The notes below the pieces were generated by a model, which was not told the origin of the DNA, ran no database searches, and saw nothing but the letters and a program-made list of their open reading frames with translations. Made by a program: the position numbers and the translations under genes. Positions 32,383 to 44,610 of a stretch of DNA of 64,000 nucleotides are shown in pieces. Positions within the stretch are counted from its first letter, which is position 1, and each line of letters starts with the position of its first letter. The DNA is from Selaginella tamariscina (taxonomy: Eukaryota; Streptophyta; Lycopodiopsida; Selaginellales; Selaginellaceae): NCBI GenBank assembly GCA_003024785.1, contig PUQB01000032.1, positions 248,001-312,000 of the forward strand, given 5' to 3'.

Positions 32383-35000
32383 ATTTATGATGTTCACGTG
32401 TTCACTAATGATGTCGACTGTGGAGTTCTTTTTTCAACTAGACAAAAGCCCATATATGGAGGGGATCCGATTAGATGTTTACTTCGAGGATCTCAATACT
32501 CATTGAGTAGGTGTATTCGCATTAGATATTGCTTCACAATATAGAACATCCACAAGTGAAGCAATCGTTCCTCTTCTTATTAAAGAAGAACACAACGACA
32601 TCATTAGGGAGATTGAGAAGGTGGCTGGATCCTAGGTTCTTTACAGATCATGTTGAAATTGCTTAGGAATATATATAAACTGAAAGAGTGTGCCAAAAAC
32701 ATTAGAATAATTACAGTCGAGGCTCACACATGTTGATTTTAACCGTAGAAGAAAATCATTTGTCATTTTGTCAGCTGCACTAGTGGCATCCCATGATGTA
32801 ATAAGTGATCGGATTTATGAGTGTAGTGTTAAGTATTTGCAGCATTAACCCTAACTTCAATTACATGCCACTCAATCGGGAACATGTATTTGAAGAAGAT
32901 GAAGGACAACAATTCTTACATTGTTCCACATAATGTTGTTTTGTGCCCATACTATGAAAGAAAGAAAAGCATTGAGATAGTATGGGTGATAACACCAAAA
33001 CAAATCACAAAGATCCAGACGGAGAATAAAAATCAATTAAGTATTACATTATTAGTAGCCAACACATGATAACGGCAGCCCAACGACTTCTTGATAAACA
33101 CAATAAGGGAAAGATGGCAACAAAGCTTTCTGAGAATTCTCGTGAGAAGCTAACAAAAATATCGGCGTTTTTAGCTAAGCCTAATATTACAACTGAGCAG
33201 TATCATAAGCTATTGGCTGAATGGGAAACTCTTGGGCGACCACAAAGAGCTATTGCAGGGAGAAAACAAAGTGCAGAATACTATGTAAGTAAATTGTTTT
33301 AGCGGGATTTATCTTTGCTAGATATTATCTGTCCCTTTTTTAATCTGCAAAGAGCCGAAGAAAATTGCAATAATTGATTTTGTCCAAGTGGGCAGGAAGG
33401 AAACATTTTTACCCCTAGGACAAGTCTTTGCCAAATGGGTGGGGATTATTGAATTATTCATAAAAGAAACACTGAAGAAGAAACAAACAAGTGAAGAGGC
33501 TCTCGAAAAAGTCTGCAAAGAAACCCAGTAAGACGCTAAAGCCTAAGTCTGTTCAAGTTGCAAAGAATGTAAACAACGACTTCAAGCTCACATGGTTGAA
33601 GTCTTTGAATGGAACAACGATGGAGGAGATGGATGTCCTAGCTGATTTGGTGGCTGATGACAAACTACTTAAATTAACAACAGTAGCCCCACCTCTCCTT
33701 TTCATCTCAAGGCATTGGAGCTGAAGACAATTAAGCACTTCAGTAATACACTATCATAAATTGGGTTGGACCTCAGCTTCAACATATGAAGAGGTCAGTA
33801 AATATCTACATGTGACAAAACGATGATATGCTTGTCCAATGGGTGAACCAATCGAAAGATTTAGGCAAATTCTATTGCATGCCAACACTAGAAATGAGAA
33901 TATTGCGATGATGCCTTCTCTTATGGCAGTCTTCAGTAGTGGAGAACAGAGTTGAACCTTATAAAAGGAGGATGTTACGAATCATGACAAGCCCTACAGA
34001 TGTTTATTGTTGGATTCGGAAACTTTATGGGGTAACATCACTGCCTGCAGAAAATCGTTTTAAATGTTTATGATGGATCAGTGGGTGTCAAAAAATCCTT
34101 CTTTAGATAAGGCACAAGAGGATTTGGAGAGAAGCTTAGCCGTGCAAACATGTACAAAGAAGGTATTTTTTGCACACTTAGCTAATACCTACGTTTTCAA
34201 GTATTTATTTCTTGATTTTTACTTATGTCACCGATACCTTCGCCTTTGTCTTTGCCAAGAAGAATAAACATCGTTGGACTAGATTTTATGAATGATGATG
34301 ATTCCAGGTGTATTGATACGGTTGTTCACTTGTTTGTTAAGAATGTGCCAAACAATTTTAAACTTCCAAATGATTGGCCAAGCATCTGTTTTCACTCTAA
34401 TGGGCCTAAACCTCCATCCAATACACTGATAACTGAGAGGAACGTATTTGATAATGTATGTTATCCAAACATTATAAGTCAGGCTGCACAAAGCATTATC
34501 AACTTGATCAAGGGTCCTCACAGTGATGCATGGGTTTTTTACTACTGCATTAGGGGATCCATCTTGAAGGAGTGTTACCTTTGAGATACATGTGTGTTTG
34601 TCGTTGAAAAGGATAAGACCATGGTCGAGGACTTGAATAAGTGGATAGAGAGGTTCTCAACTAACTACCCTAACAAACCCATACAGGAGTATTTGGGAAA
34701 GTTCTTTCTCGAGAAGTGCAATAACTTTGAGGAGAAATTTAGTTTAATGTCCTAGGTCTGAGAATGATCTTGAACTAAATATTACACTGAAAGTTATTTC
34801 AAGGAGTACAGAACATTCACTTACTCCATTGACTATGGAAACATCAACATAAGAAATAGAAGATTTTAAACAATCTTCCAAGCAATTAAAACCTTCTTCG
34901 CCTCACTCAGAAGGTAACAACAAAGAAGAATTGATAATGTGTTGATAAAATGACGAATAGTTGTAAATGAATGTAACATAAAGGCATTTTTGCATATTTT
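32383..35000 (+). pseudogene. ParB/MTase-like gene, remainder of the P1 copy
   Basis: Resumes exactly where 19873 breaks off (...GTTCACGTGTTCACTAATGATGT). It parallels P2 24290-21597: the ParB-like block with YYIISSQHMITAAQ at about 33037-33080; LTWLKSLNGTTMEEMDVLADLV; CLLLDSETLWGNIT (about 34000-34045); and VCYPNIISQAAQSIINLIKGPHSDAWVF..C..GSILKECYL (about 34455-34580). Many stops and shifts. It keeps the frame near 33530 where P2 has lost a base, and shares two other frame changes with P2. Confidence 0.72.
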
Positions 35001-35198
35001 GTTTATATTTGTACAGAAAAAATTCTCAAGGATTAAAGAAGCTTTTAGTTTAAACATGGGTCACACAGTAACAAGGTAAATAATACCTTGATAATTATAA
35101 GGCCAGTTAACTATCATTTTATAATGTAATGAAACAGTTGAGAACATGGATTTTTAACATTGCCATGAGGTAAGAGAGGGGTTTGGCAAAAATTTCTT

Positions 35199-36075
35199 GT
35201 GCCACATGTCAAAATGACAGAGTTCATGCAAGAAATGGATAATAATGCAACTCAAAACATTCTTACCATGGGGACCACTTCAATTTTTTCATCACCATTT
35301 CTATTACCTTCAGTTCGTAAATCACTTTTTTCAGCGCCTGCAATATTTGAATCTTGTAAGGATGATGTACAAGTAAATGATAAAGGGATAGGTAACAATA
35401 TAGTGTCAACAGATAAATGTGAAAGGGACCAAACAAGTGAGTTGTAAAGCATTTGGGAGGCAACGCTACCCCTTTACCCACGGTCATATTGTATTGTTGG
35501 ATATCAATGGTGTTCTGCTTCATTGACAAAGGCCTGAGGATAGAAAAAAAGAAATCAAACAAGGAGATTTCATTCCTTATCATGGTAAATTTCGATATGA
35601 TATCATTTTTCGTCCGGGGTTAGACCATCTCTTTCAAAAGCTTAAGGAGGTGGGTGCACTTGTAAGGATCTGGTTATATATATAGTTTCACAACTAAAAA
35701 TTATAGTGTTGCAAAAGAGGTGATTCGTAAAGATTGGATTTTTAACCAGCGAATATGTATAAACCTCTTGAATTTTAGGATGTAAAAAAGGAAAACAAGT
35801 CATACTTCTTCAAGAATGAAAGATTAATTAGAAAATCAATCAGTTAAGGATAATGAAGAACACACATAACTTAGTGGTAGACAACTCTCCTTAAAAGGCT
35901 ATGTTTAACCAAAAATACTTGTATCCATTCAATCACTTTCGACTCGTATTCTGATATTAATATCATATATAAGCTAGTGAATTATTTAGATACGTGTCTC
36001 AGAAATCTTGAAAACTTTTGTGAGCAACATTCATTATATAAAACATATCCTAACACTTTTCTTTCTAATGTACTT
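35199..36075 (+). pseudogene. FCP1/NIF-like HAD gene, P1 copy, truncated
   Basis: Aligns with the P2 HAD gene from its start (MTEFMQEMDNN) through LLDINGVLLH, where a CGA-to-TGA change makes a stop, FRPGLDHLFQKLKE, and the DDSP region (decayed, about 35875-35910). Homology fades near 36075, before the C-terminal quarter. Motif I is DING, so the Asn in place of the second Asp is ancestral to both copies. Confidence 0.78.
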
Positions 36076-36499
36076 AAAGCTACATTTCATGTTTAATTGA
36101 TGTCATTGCTTCTAAGAAATTTATAGGTTCTCTAGTAAGATTAGCAGCATTTGCATAATAATATAAAGTGTATGCTTATTTGAATGTTTAAGCATGATAC
36201 TCCAAAATGTGTTTATCAATTTTCACGCTCGACAAGGTACATGTAGCAATTGATTGAACTGCAACAAGTGCTTCTAGACACTACAACTAAGGATGATGTT
36301 ATGATGAAGAAACCTTCATTTATCAACGTGCTCAAGATCCAAGTGATTATCTTCAGAGGGTGGTTCATTGTAGTGACTCTAATGACAAAGTTTCTGGTGT
36401 GTCATTGGGTTGGACTTCAAACTCCTCAAGGGCCCAAGGTTCATAGGAGGAGCACCTTCGTTGAATTGTGTTGCCCTCCTTAGTTGAAGGTGTCGATAC
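36076..36499. other. No gene recognised
   Basis: Sequence after P1 homology ends. One short frame (36250-36483) has no recognisable motif. The expected right terminal repeat of P1 was looked for here and not found. Confidence 0.4.
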
Positions 36500-37440
36500 A
36501 AAGCAATTCGAATTTGATAATCATCATTGTATAAAATACCACGTGCATCTTAACATTTGCATAATAAGCATTATGTACCTTTCAATAAACATCAGCTTTT
36601 GCTTCTTTAGTCTTTTTCACCACACCTAAAGTTAAAGAACGCATTATTTCCTTAAAAACATTAAATGCTTGGCTATCGTATAGCTGGAAAAGTAAAGATG
36701 CTCCTAGCACTCCAATTTATTTGCTTGTCATTTTTCTTGATTAAACAAGTTGTAGGTTCTTCACGAGATAGTTCGTTGTCTTCTCAATGAGACGCTCACT
36801 GTCTACCTCTAAAATCCTTGGTATATGTCCCCAAGTCCGCAAGTGATTTGACAATGTCTATAGGCGGACATGCCTCCTATATTTTTAAAATGGTTATATG
36901 ACCTACTTTTTGATAATTTCATGATTTCACATTGAACAACATAGTCACCTATAACTGCTAGTAAACAAACACATTGAACGAATTGTTTGTAAAACACGAT
37001 CCTTTGTATTTAAGTCAATGCCATAATGGATTGAAACACCATACACATGGAGGTTATTGATCTCTTGTATCACGTATTGCAAAAACAAAATCTAGTGCAT
37101 CCTTTCCCTTTGGAATGTTGTCCCTTTATATGTAAGTGACTAGAAAGATGAAATCATGTACTTTGAGTAAGTCCTTTTACACCATTGTTGCATATGGTGA
37201 TTGTAAGCTTAAAGGTCAAGTTCTGGTGGTTGTGAAAGTAAAACCATCAGTGGGATAAAATTCCCAAGTATCTGGATCTCTAGCTTCAAACTTAGGTACA
37301 TAAACAAACTCGTGGGAGCATATACATGTTAGGACTTCCTCACCATTGGTTGCGTTTCTCTCCTCAAGACAACCATGTGCTAACTGGGAAAACAATGAAA
37401 AACCAATGCGACAAGCTAGGCACACCTAAGGCAACTCCCA
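36500..37440 (-). pseudogene. Possible CACTA/TNP2-type transposase remnant
   Basis: Minus-strand frames contain INNLHVYGVSIHYGIDL, VFYKQFVQCVCLLAVIGDYVVQCEIMKL and HCQITCGLGDIY. The pattern of an aromatic/hydrophobic strand, IGD, a short linker and a Cys-containing end resembles the TNP2-like transposase core region. Frames are broken every 50-70 codons. The call is weak: no CACTA ends were found, and it could be another transposase family. Confidence 0.3.
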
Positions 37441-38989
37441 TTGCTTCAAGGTATTAAAAAAGACATCAAACTTGATTCACTTGTCTTTGCAAGAAAATTA
37501 AAAGTCACAGCTAATCAAGTGTGTATATACATTGAAAAGTATACAACATGTGGTGGACAATGGCCCAGAACATCATGCCTCTATTTATCTCAATAGTGTT
37601 ATAAAAAAGACCAATAGATGGTAGGATATGATGCACACAACTTTAAACTTATATTGAGTGGACTATATAACCAATTGAGTTTGCAACTAGCAACTCCACA
37701 AGATAAAGAATTAGATCTTGTAATTTCCTCTCCATTGTCAGGAACTAGTCAATATAACCATGGGGCAAATTCCTTGTTGCTCATCATGGTAGCATATAGC
37801 GTGTTGTGTTCTAGTAGGCTGATAGTGTGCAAAACCTTTTTAGGATACAAGAACTTTTACCCATTTACCATGCCTAACCATTCTTTACAACCTATAGTAG
37901 TGAGTGTTTCCCTGAAGCATTAGATACAACAACTCATCTGGCACGCTTCTGGAACATGAATGCATCGGAAGGCAAAGAACAAATCCAAACACTTTAGAAA
38001 AATTGCATTGTTTTTTCTCTATTGTGGCCCAATGTTTACATCATCCATAATGCCTGAAGGAGGCATTTGCAGTTCATTGTTCACCATGTTCTCTCTTTCA
38101 TGTTCTTCAACATTTTCTATGGAATCTGTTCGTTTATTCTTATATCCATCTCAAAAGTTAAGATTCTTGGCTTCTCATCCATGTTCAATTGGAGCATTCA
38201 TTGGCTCATCTCTCGTTGATATCCAATGCACAAACACCCTAGTGTTCCAATAATCGAATTTTTGTATTGTAACACATCTGCCTCCAAAGATAGACACAAA
38301 GGACATTTACAAAATTGATCCCTTTGATTCGTTTTTGTGATCCCTTTGTGATTCATCTTCGTGTCTATTGCTGTTGGTGAGCCGCTGTAACCATGGTATT
38401 AACTACCTCTAGGTTTTATATCTCGACACTTTGAGCATTCATAGACTGTTCATTGTTTGGTTCCACATAACCTAGCCTTAAACAAAGGAGCCTAACCCTA
38501 CACATTGTACATAGCAATCTTATTACATTTTTCTTGCTTATTGGGTTACTAGTTTTTTTGTGTCCTAGCCCTAAACTAATCCACATGGATGGTGAACAAA
38601 AAATGCACATGAATCAAAATCAACAAACAAATAAAGTGTTTGTATAAATGAAGAATTTAAATTAATCTTTATTTATGTTTTACTTATAAATAAATCTCCA
38701 CTAAGTCTTAAAAAGGGGCCTTGTACATATAATCCGCTTGGAAACGAGCACGCACAAATGCTTTTGAATATTCCTTCAAAATGTTCCCATTTAAAAAATG
38801 TACCTCTTCAAGTTAGTTAGGGTTAGGGCTAGTAAATTAGTTAGGTTTGTTTTGGGAAGTCCCCCCAAAACACATCTATTCAAGCAAAACCCTAGCTATG
38901 GTTGCAACAAGGGTTCATTTGTTCTATCATAGAAAAGGGTGCGGCTTCACAAATAATACCTCCATCAATTTTTCACAAATGAGTACATA
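37441..38989. other. Unassigned repeat-like region
   Basis: Several short frames on both strands, none above about 100 codons and none with a recognised motif. It may be the rest of the decayed transposon to its left. Confidence 0.35.
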
Positions 38990-40600
38990 TCATAATTTAT
39001 TATGACCTATATTTTTACTTTGGAATTGACAGTTGTTAACTACTGAACTATGTTGATAAGCCTTAGTATAGAAGAAACATACTTGTTAGTGCATTTAAGT
39101 ATTTAGTTTGTTAGGTATTTATAAGAAATTCTAAGTAAAGCTGACATTTCTATTTAAAAACTTCTTACCCTTGTTTTTTATTCTGGGGGTTATTAGTTAC
39201 TTTTGATGAGTTTGGCATGTCGAATATGGGTAGAAACACCTCTAGGGTTGACCTAACCTTAAGGTTGCCTTAACCCCATAGCTTTAAACTCTTGAGGTAA
39301 AATTAAACTCACCAAGTATATTTCAATTGGAAATGATTCCATGTTAGTTCACTTTACAAAATAGAAAAACAAAAAGGAGGGCTTTGTCCACATATATTAA
39401 ATAAGATATGTAGTGAGATTTTTGGTTCATAACTAAGCTCGATATTCTTCTACTAGTAAACTTAGCTTATGTTATTAAGGCACAACCTTTGCCTCAACTT
39501 TTAAATAATAGAAGTACGTCCCATCTTTGGGGTAGCCTACCCTTGTTGGTGAATACATGTCTGGGAAGTCTTGTTGAACTGCACGTTCTAAGGTTCACAG
39601 GTTGAGGCATATTTCTAACCTCCTTCTCCATGTTAAGCTAGGTGTAACACTCATAAATAAGTAAAACACATGAGTATCTTTGTCCAACTATGGGCATGGG
39701 ATCTTAGTTAACATGTTTTCTTTACCAAGTTCTTAAGGGTTACAGAGGGGTTCTAAAGTTGGCATTTAAGAGTCATGTTTATGGCACCTAATGTAACTCT
39801 TGAATCTAAGGGGTTATGTCATGATAGTCCACATTTTGTGAAGCAATGTCACGTGAAGATGTGACACTAAGCTAGATGGCACATGGTACAATGCTTGAGG
39901 TGCACCCTTTGGGGTTGCCTTATGGGCTTAACATTGAGGGATTGAATACTCTAACAAGCAGGCATGCTTGTGCTCACATTAGAGAGCTAAGCCTTGGGCA
40001 TTCACTCAAGGAAGGTTAGGTCTCCTAACTAGATGTGCTATTGGTACACTTGGCTAAGGGGGTTTTCTCTTGGGATCCAAGGGTTGAACAACCTAAGCAT
40101 GTTAACAAGAGCCCAATTGTGAGACACTCGTAAGGTCGTGTACTTAGGGTTATTTAAACCTAATCTTAAAGAGTTTACTTAGCAGAACATTCATGACCAC
40201 ATATGGCACACACTTGTGTCTTTACTAATTATTAACCCTAGGTCTAAGCTATGACTCAGCCACTTAGGGGTTAATTGTGGATCAAGGTACCACATGTTGC
40301 CCAAAAAGGATTGTACTCTTAAATGAGGGTGATTCCTTAAGGGATAAGTGACAATGTCTTAACTATATCACGAAAGTATGTGTAGAACACATTTTCTTAG
40401 TAGGGTTAAGCATGAGCATGTTTAGGTCTCCTGAGGCAAATTTTAAAGTTAACTTGAGCTATTTTATGGGGTTCGAAGGGTAGTCATTTTAGGGGACTTA
40501 GTCTCACGCTTATTTAAACATATGAGTCAAACATTTAGGGTTGGCTTGAAAGACTTAGCAGACAGCTATGTGTTGTCACGTGTTAGCCCTTCGAGTTAAT
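38990..40600 (+). repeat. Degraded LTR, TGTCATAG family
   Basis: Follows 14202-15945 from near its start ('ctatatttttactttgg..ttgacagttgttaactactg.actatgttgataagcc') to near its end ('agctatgtgttgtcacgtgttagccctt'). Both terminal motifs are lost, so the edges are approximate and no target duplication is readable. Confidence 0.8.
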
Positions 40601-42683
40601 AGCAATACATATTATAGATACAGTGATTCTAGCAATGAATTGGTGAGTGTAAGGAGTGTCCATCATTATGATTTGGATGATATAGGCCATTTTGATGCTG
40701 GCCGTGGCAAGCACGATATTAAAAATGGAGGGATATATGTGGCGACAATGAGGGTTTCATGTCTAGCAAGTGAGAATCAACAAGATCATAGGGGTATGGA
40801 TATGCTCCAAGAATGCTAGATGACAATTGCACAAGTGAAGAACTAGGGCCAAAAGAAATTATTTAAGTATTTGGAGGGTGTATACACTCCCTCAAAGTCT
40901 TTGTAGGCAACTAGATAATGAGATCATGAACATTTCATTCTTGACTCTCTTGTTCAATCAACTAGCGCATGTGAGAATTCCAATCGACATCACATCCTTA
41001 CTCATGGAGGCGCATTCTCAAAAGTCAATCAGGGGTCACACAATAGATGTCACAAGCAACTAATGCTTTGAATGATACAGCATATGTAAAGACGTAGAAG
41101 GATACACTCAGGTGTTGATCTTGACCCTAATGATATATTCCTTATTGTGGGATAGTAGAACTAACTTTGTTGTAAGTCATGTAGCCTTGAAAGAGTGTGG
41201 GTCCAAAGTTGTAGTTCTAGCCAAGAACATCTAGGTGATTCATGATGTTGTGATCAAGAGGTTTTTTGTGTACTTGGACACCCATTTTACCATAGTTGTG
41301 AAAATAGTAAGTTCACACACACAAAAACAACAACATCTAGATGTGTACAAACACATAAAATATGTTGCATTATTTTGACATTGTTATCTTGCATGGGACA
41401 ATGCAAAGCATACTATACTATTCCGAGAATTGCTATCTAAGGATAGTAATGTCTCACTCCTATAAAGTGCATCTGATACTAGAGTATTGGGTTTTAGAAA
41501 ACATCCGTTACTATTTGCAATGGATATTTTGGGAAACGTAACCTCATGGAGAATGTTTGGAAATTTAGAGGTTGTTGTTATTGTTGTTGATGTGAGAGCA
41601 TTTCTAGGCACATAAGGAGTTTATTATGGGAACTTGCATAGTCCAGTCATCCTATGCAAGTTCTAGAATTACTTTACTAGTGTTGGAGTTTAAAGAGATC
41701 AATGGAGTAGGTGGACACTTACATGTTCCATTGACATTTAGGATAATGGAGTCATTATGAGTTGAGGTATCTATTGACAAGCACTTGCACAATATTAACC
41801 TTTACATTAATGTAGAAAATTGTACAATGGCTGAAGTGTTTGACAACTAATGAAGATGATTGGATGACTTTTAGTGATAGAGAGCGGAGGAAATGCTTAG
41901 CTTTGACTACATTCATACCAAACTAATAGAGGAAGGTTAACGATCCTTATGTGTGTGTGTAGGTGTGGAGTGGGTGTGCGTCTTAAGTGCACTAGTGCGT
42001 GTGAGATGATGTTTGTTGTCTATTAGATTTATCTTTTTGAATGATGTTAGAGGTCATCCACCAATGCACTGAATAAAGAGAAGCAACTAGTTGTCAGAAA
42101 TCAACCTGCCACATCCACACTTGTAGAACATAAGAAGGTTCAATATGTTACTAATATTAATAACTGGTTTTCATGAGTCATCCAAATTTCCACCTCACAA
42201 ATAGGAGCAATGTACATATGACACATGAACTTTTTCTCTAGTTCAAGACATACCTATAATGAATCAGCAAGAGAGTTTGAATGATAAAACTTGCAACACA
42301 TCTTCACAGAGGAGATGAGGCACAAAATGTTCTTAGCATAAATGTTTTCATACATACTAATTTCATCTTTATAATAAACATGACAATAGCATGTAGAAAA
42401 AACAAAAGGTGATACTACTTGACAAAAGTAGCAATCCTATTGGTGAGTTATTGTAGATGTTGCAGACCCCGTTGCTATGATTCACAATCAAGAGGTTGGA
42501 AATGATGACATTGGACTAGGAGTGAGGTCATTTTATACAATATTTAATTATCTTAGAATTCCATATATCACATATCCAAATTACAACACAATTAGAGATG
42601 CAATGAAGTTCTATGGCATAATGTTGTGTTGACCTCAAAACATGGTGACATTGTAAATACGGTTGTATCATAATGTAGATAAA
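40601..42683. other. Unassigned; possible retrotransposon debris
   Basis: Short plus-strand frames (for example 40568-40819 and 40878-41063) and broken frames at about 41080-41400 with a faint resemblance to the gag/protease region of a gypsy element. This is not strong enough to name. It lies between two LTRs of the same family and orientation (38990-40600 and 42684-44446), so it could be the remains of that family's interior. Confidence 0.35.
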
Positions 42684-44446
42684 TGTCATAGTTTTTACTA
42701 AGACTCTTTTTTAATTTGGATGTTAATTGTGGTTACTTACTGAACTATATTGACAAGCCCTAATGTAGTGAGAAACAGCCTCACTTAGTGCACTTATATG
42801 TTTAAAATGATTTGGTTGGTTGCCACTAAATACCTTGGGAAACTCTAGGTAAAGGTAGCACTTACCTTTTAAAAAAATTTTTACTCTCATTATTTGTGTC
42901 TTGGTTGGGTTGCTAACTAGATTTGATGAATTTGACATGCCAGATATGGATGGAAATATCCCTAGGGTTGACCCTAAATCCCTCGAGTTAGGGTTTAGGG
43001 ATCAATGGGTTGTTAAGGTAAACTCATTAAGTATATGCTTATTAGGAATGATATTCCGTGTTAACCCACCTTATAAAATATGAACACAAGGGGGGTTTGT
43101 CACATATATTAAGTAGGGTATGTATGAGAGTTCTTGTGTTCATAATTGAACTTGTTATTTTTTTACTGGTGTAAGCTATAGCTTGTATCGTCAAGGCATA
43201 ACCCTCTGTTGTGCCACATTAACTTTTAAATAATAGGGGTACATTCCACCTTTAGGTAGCTTACCCTTAACGTTGGTGAATCCGTGCTTGGAAGATCTTG
43301 TTGGATTGCACATTTCAATAGTCAAAGGTTGAGGCATGTTTCCAACCTCCTTCTTCATGTCAAGTTAGGAATGACACTCGCAACTAAGTAGGGCACATAC
43401 GTGTCCTTGTCCATTTGTAGACATGAGATTTTGGTTGACATGTTCTTTTTACTAGTTCCTACGAATTAACAAAGAGGCTCTAGAGTTGGCATCTACGAGC
43501 CACGTTTGTGGCACTATGTGTAGCTCTTGAGTTTGAGGGGCTATGGTGAGAGGGAAACAATGTCGTGTAAAGATGAAACACTAGGCTAGATGATAAATGG
43601 TACAACACCTTAAACATGCCCTTTGGAGTTGTCTCATGGGTTTAACGCCAAAGGGTTGAATACTTTAGCAAGGGGCATGCTTGCACTCGCATTAGGGTAT
43701 TAAAACCTTAAGCATTTGCTCAAAGGGATGTTAAGTCTCATAACTAGGCATGTCAATTGGCACACTTGGTTAGGGGGCATTCACCTTGGGGGTGGGAACA
43801 TGTCCAAGGGTTAAACAACCTAAGTTTGTTAGCATGAGCCCTTTAGTGAGGCACTTATGAGATCTTGTACTTAGGTTTATTTAAACCTAGCCTTAGGGAG
43901 TTTGTTTAACAAAACACTCATGTCTACCTACAGTGCACACTCGTGCCCTCATTAAGTACTAGCCCTAGGTGTAAGGTATGACTTAGTCACTTAAACCTTT
44001 AAGGATTAATTGTGGGTCAAGGTACCCTTTGTCACCTTAAAGGGGTTGTACTCCTAGATGAGGGTGATTTTTCAAAGGATAAGTCATGATGTCTAGATAT
44101 TATTGTTATTCTTTTTAAACCTTAATAAAAGCATATTTCATTCCAATATATCTTAGCTTATGCTATGTCATGAAGGTATATGCAAAGGATGCTTCCTTAA
44201 TGGAGTTAGGCCATTAACCTCCCTAGGTCTCTTAGGGAAGAATCCTAAAGTCTACTCAAATTATTCTCTAAGGTTCAAGGGATAGTTAGGGGACTTAGGG
44301 TAGAACCTTAAGTTTTGCGCCTATTTAGGCATTTTAGTCAGACTCGTAAGGTCATCTTAAAATTATTCACACAAGATGTTGACACCAAATGGCCACTTAG
44401 TAGCCATATGTTGCCACATGTTGGCCTTTGGGTAAAAACTTTGACA
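42684..44446 (+). mobile_element. LTR, TGTCATAG family
   Basis: Begins TGTCATAGTTTTTACTAAGA and ends AAAACTTTGACA, 1763 bp. Flanks ATAAA and ATAGA may be a 5-bp target duplication with one change. More diverged than 14202-15945. It could be a solo LTR or the downstream LTR of a pair with 38990-40600. Confidence 0.83.
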
Positions 44447-44610
44447 ATAGACATGTTTTATATATTTCTCTCAATATATGCATATGTATGTACTCATTAT
44501 TTACATATAAATTGTGGTTGTATAAGCAAAGTTGTACACACGTTTTCACATATGTTTTTTTTTAGGAATACACACTGGGAATGAGGAGAAAAGTGAATGA
44601 GTGAAAGAAC
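44447..44610. other. Short spacer between LTRs
   Basis: AT-rich. No feature recognised. Confidence 0.4.

Larger units (their letters stand above)
9284..36075 (+). mobile_element. Element P copy 1 (P1), old and interrupted
   Basis: P1 starts with the terminal repeat at 9284-9308 and has the same order as P3: minus-strand transposase (9840-12829), palindrome intron (12830-13618), AT core, first exon (ending 17614), second palindrome intron (to 19418), then the plus-strand ParB/MTase-like gene. That gene is cut at 19873 by P2 and resumes at 32383, followed by the HAD gene until homology stops near 36075. A solo LTR (14202-15945) also sits inside it. The right terminal repeat was not found, so the right end is truncated. 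Its palindromes are visibly decayed, so it is older than P2 and P3. Confidence 0.82.

Noticed and set aside
40601..42683. A gypsy gag/protease gene between two same-orientation LTRs
   Set aside because: Only faint resemblance, no DTGA or zinc knuckle found, and the two LTRs differ too much to be called a pair with confidence.
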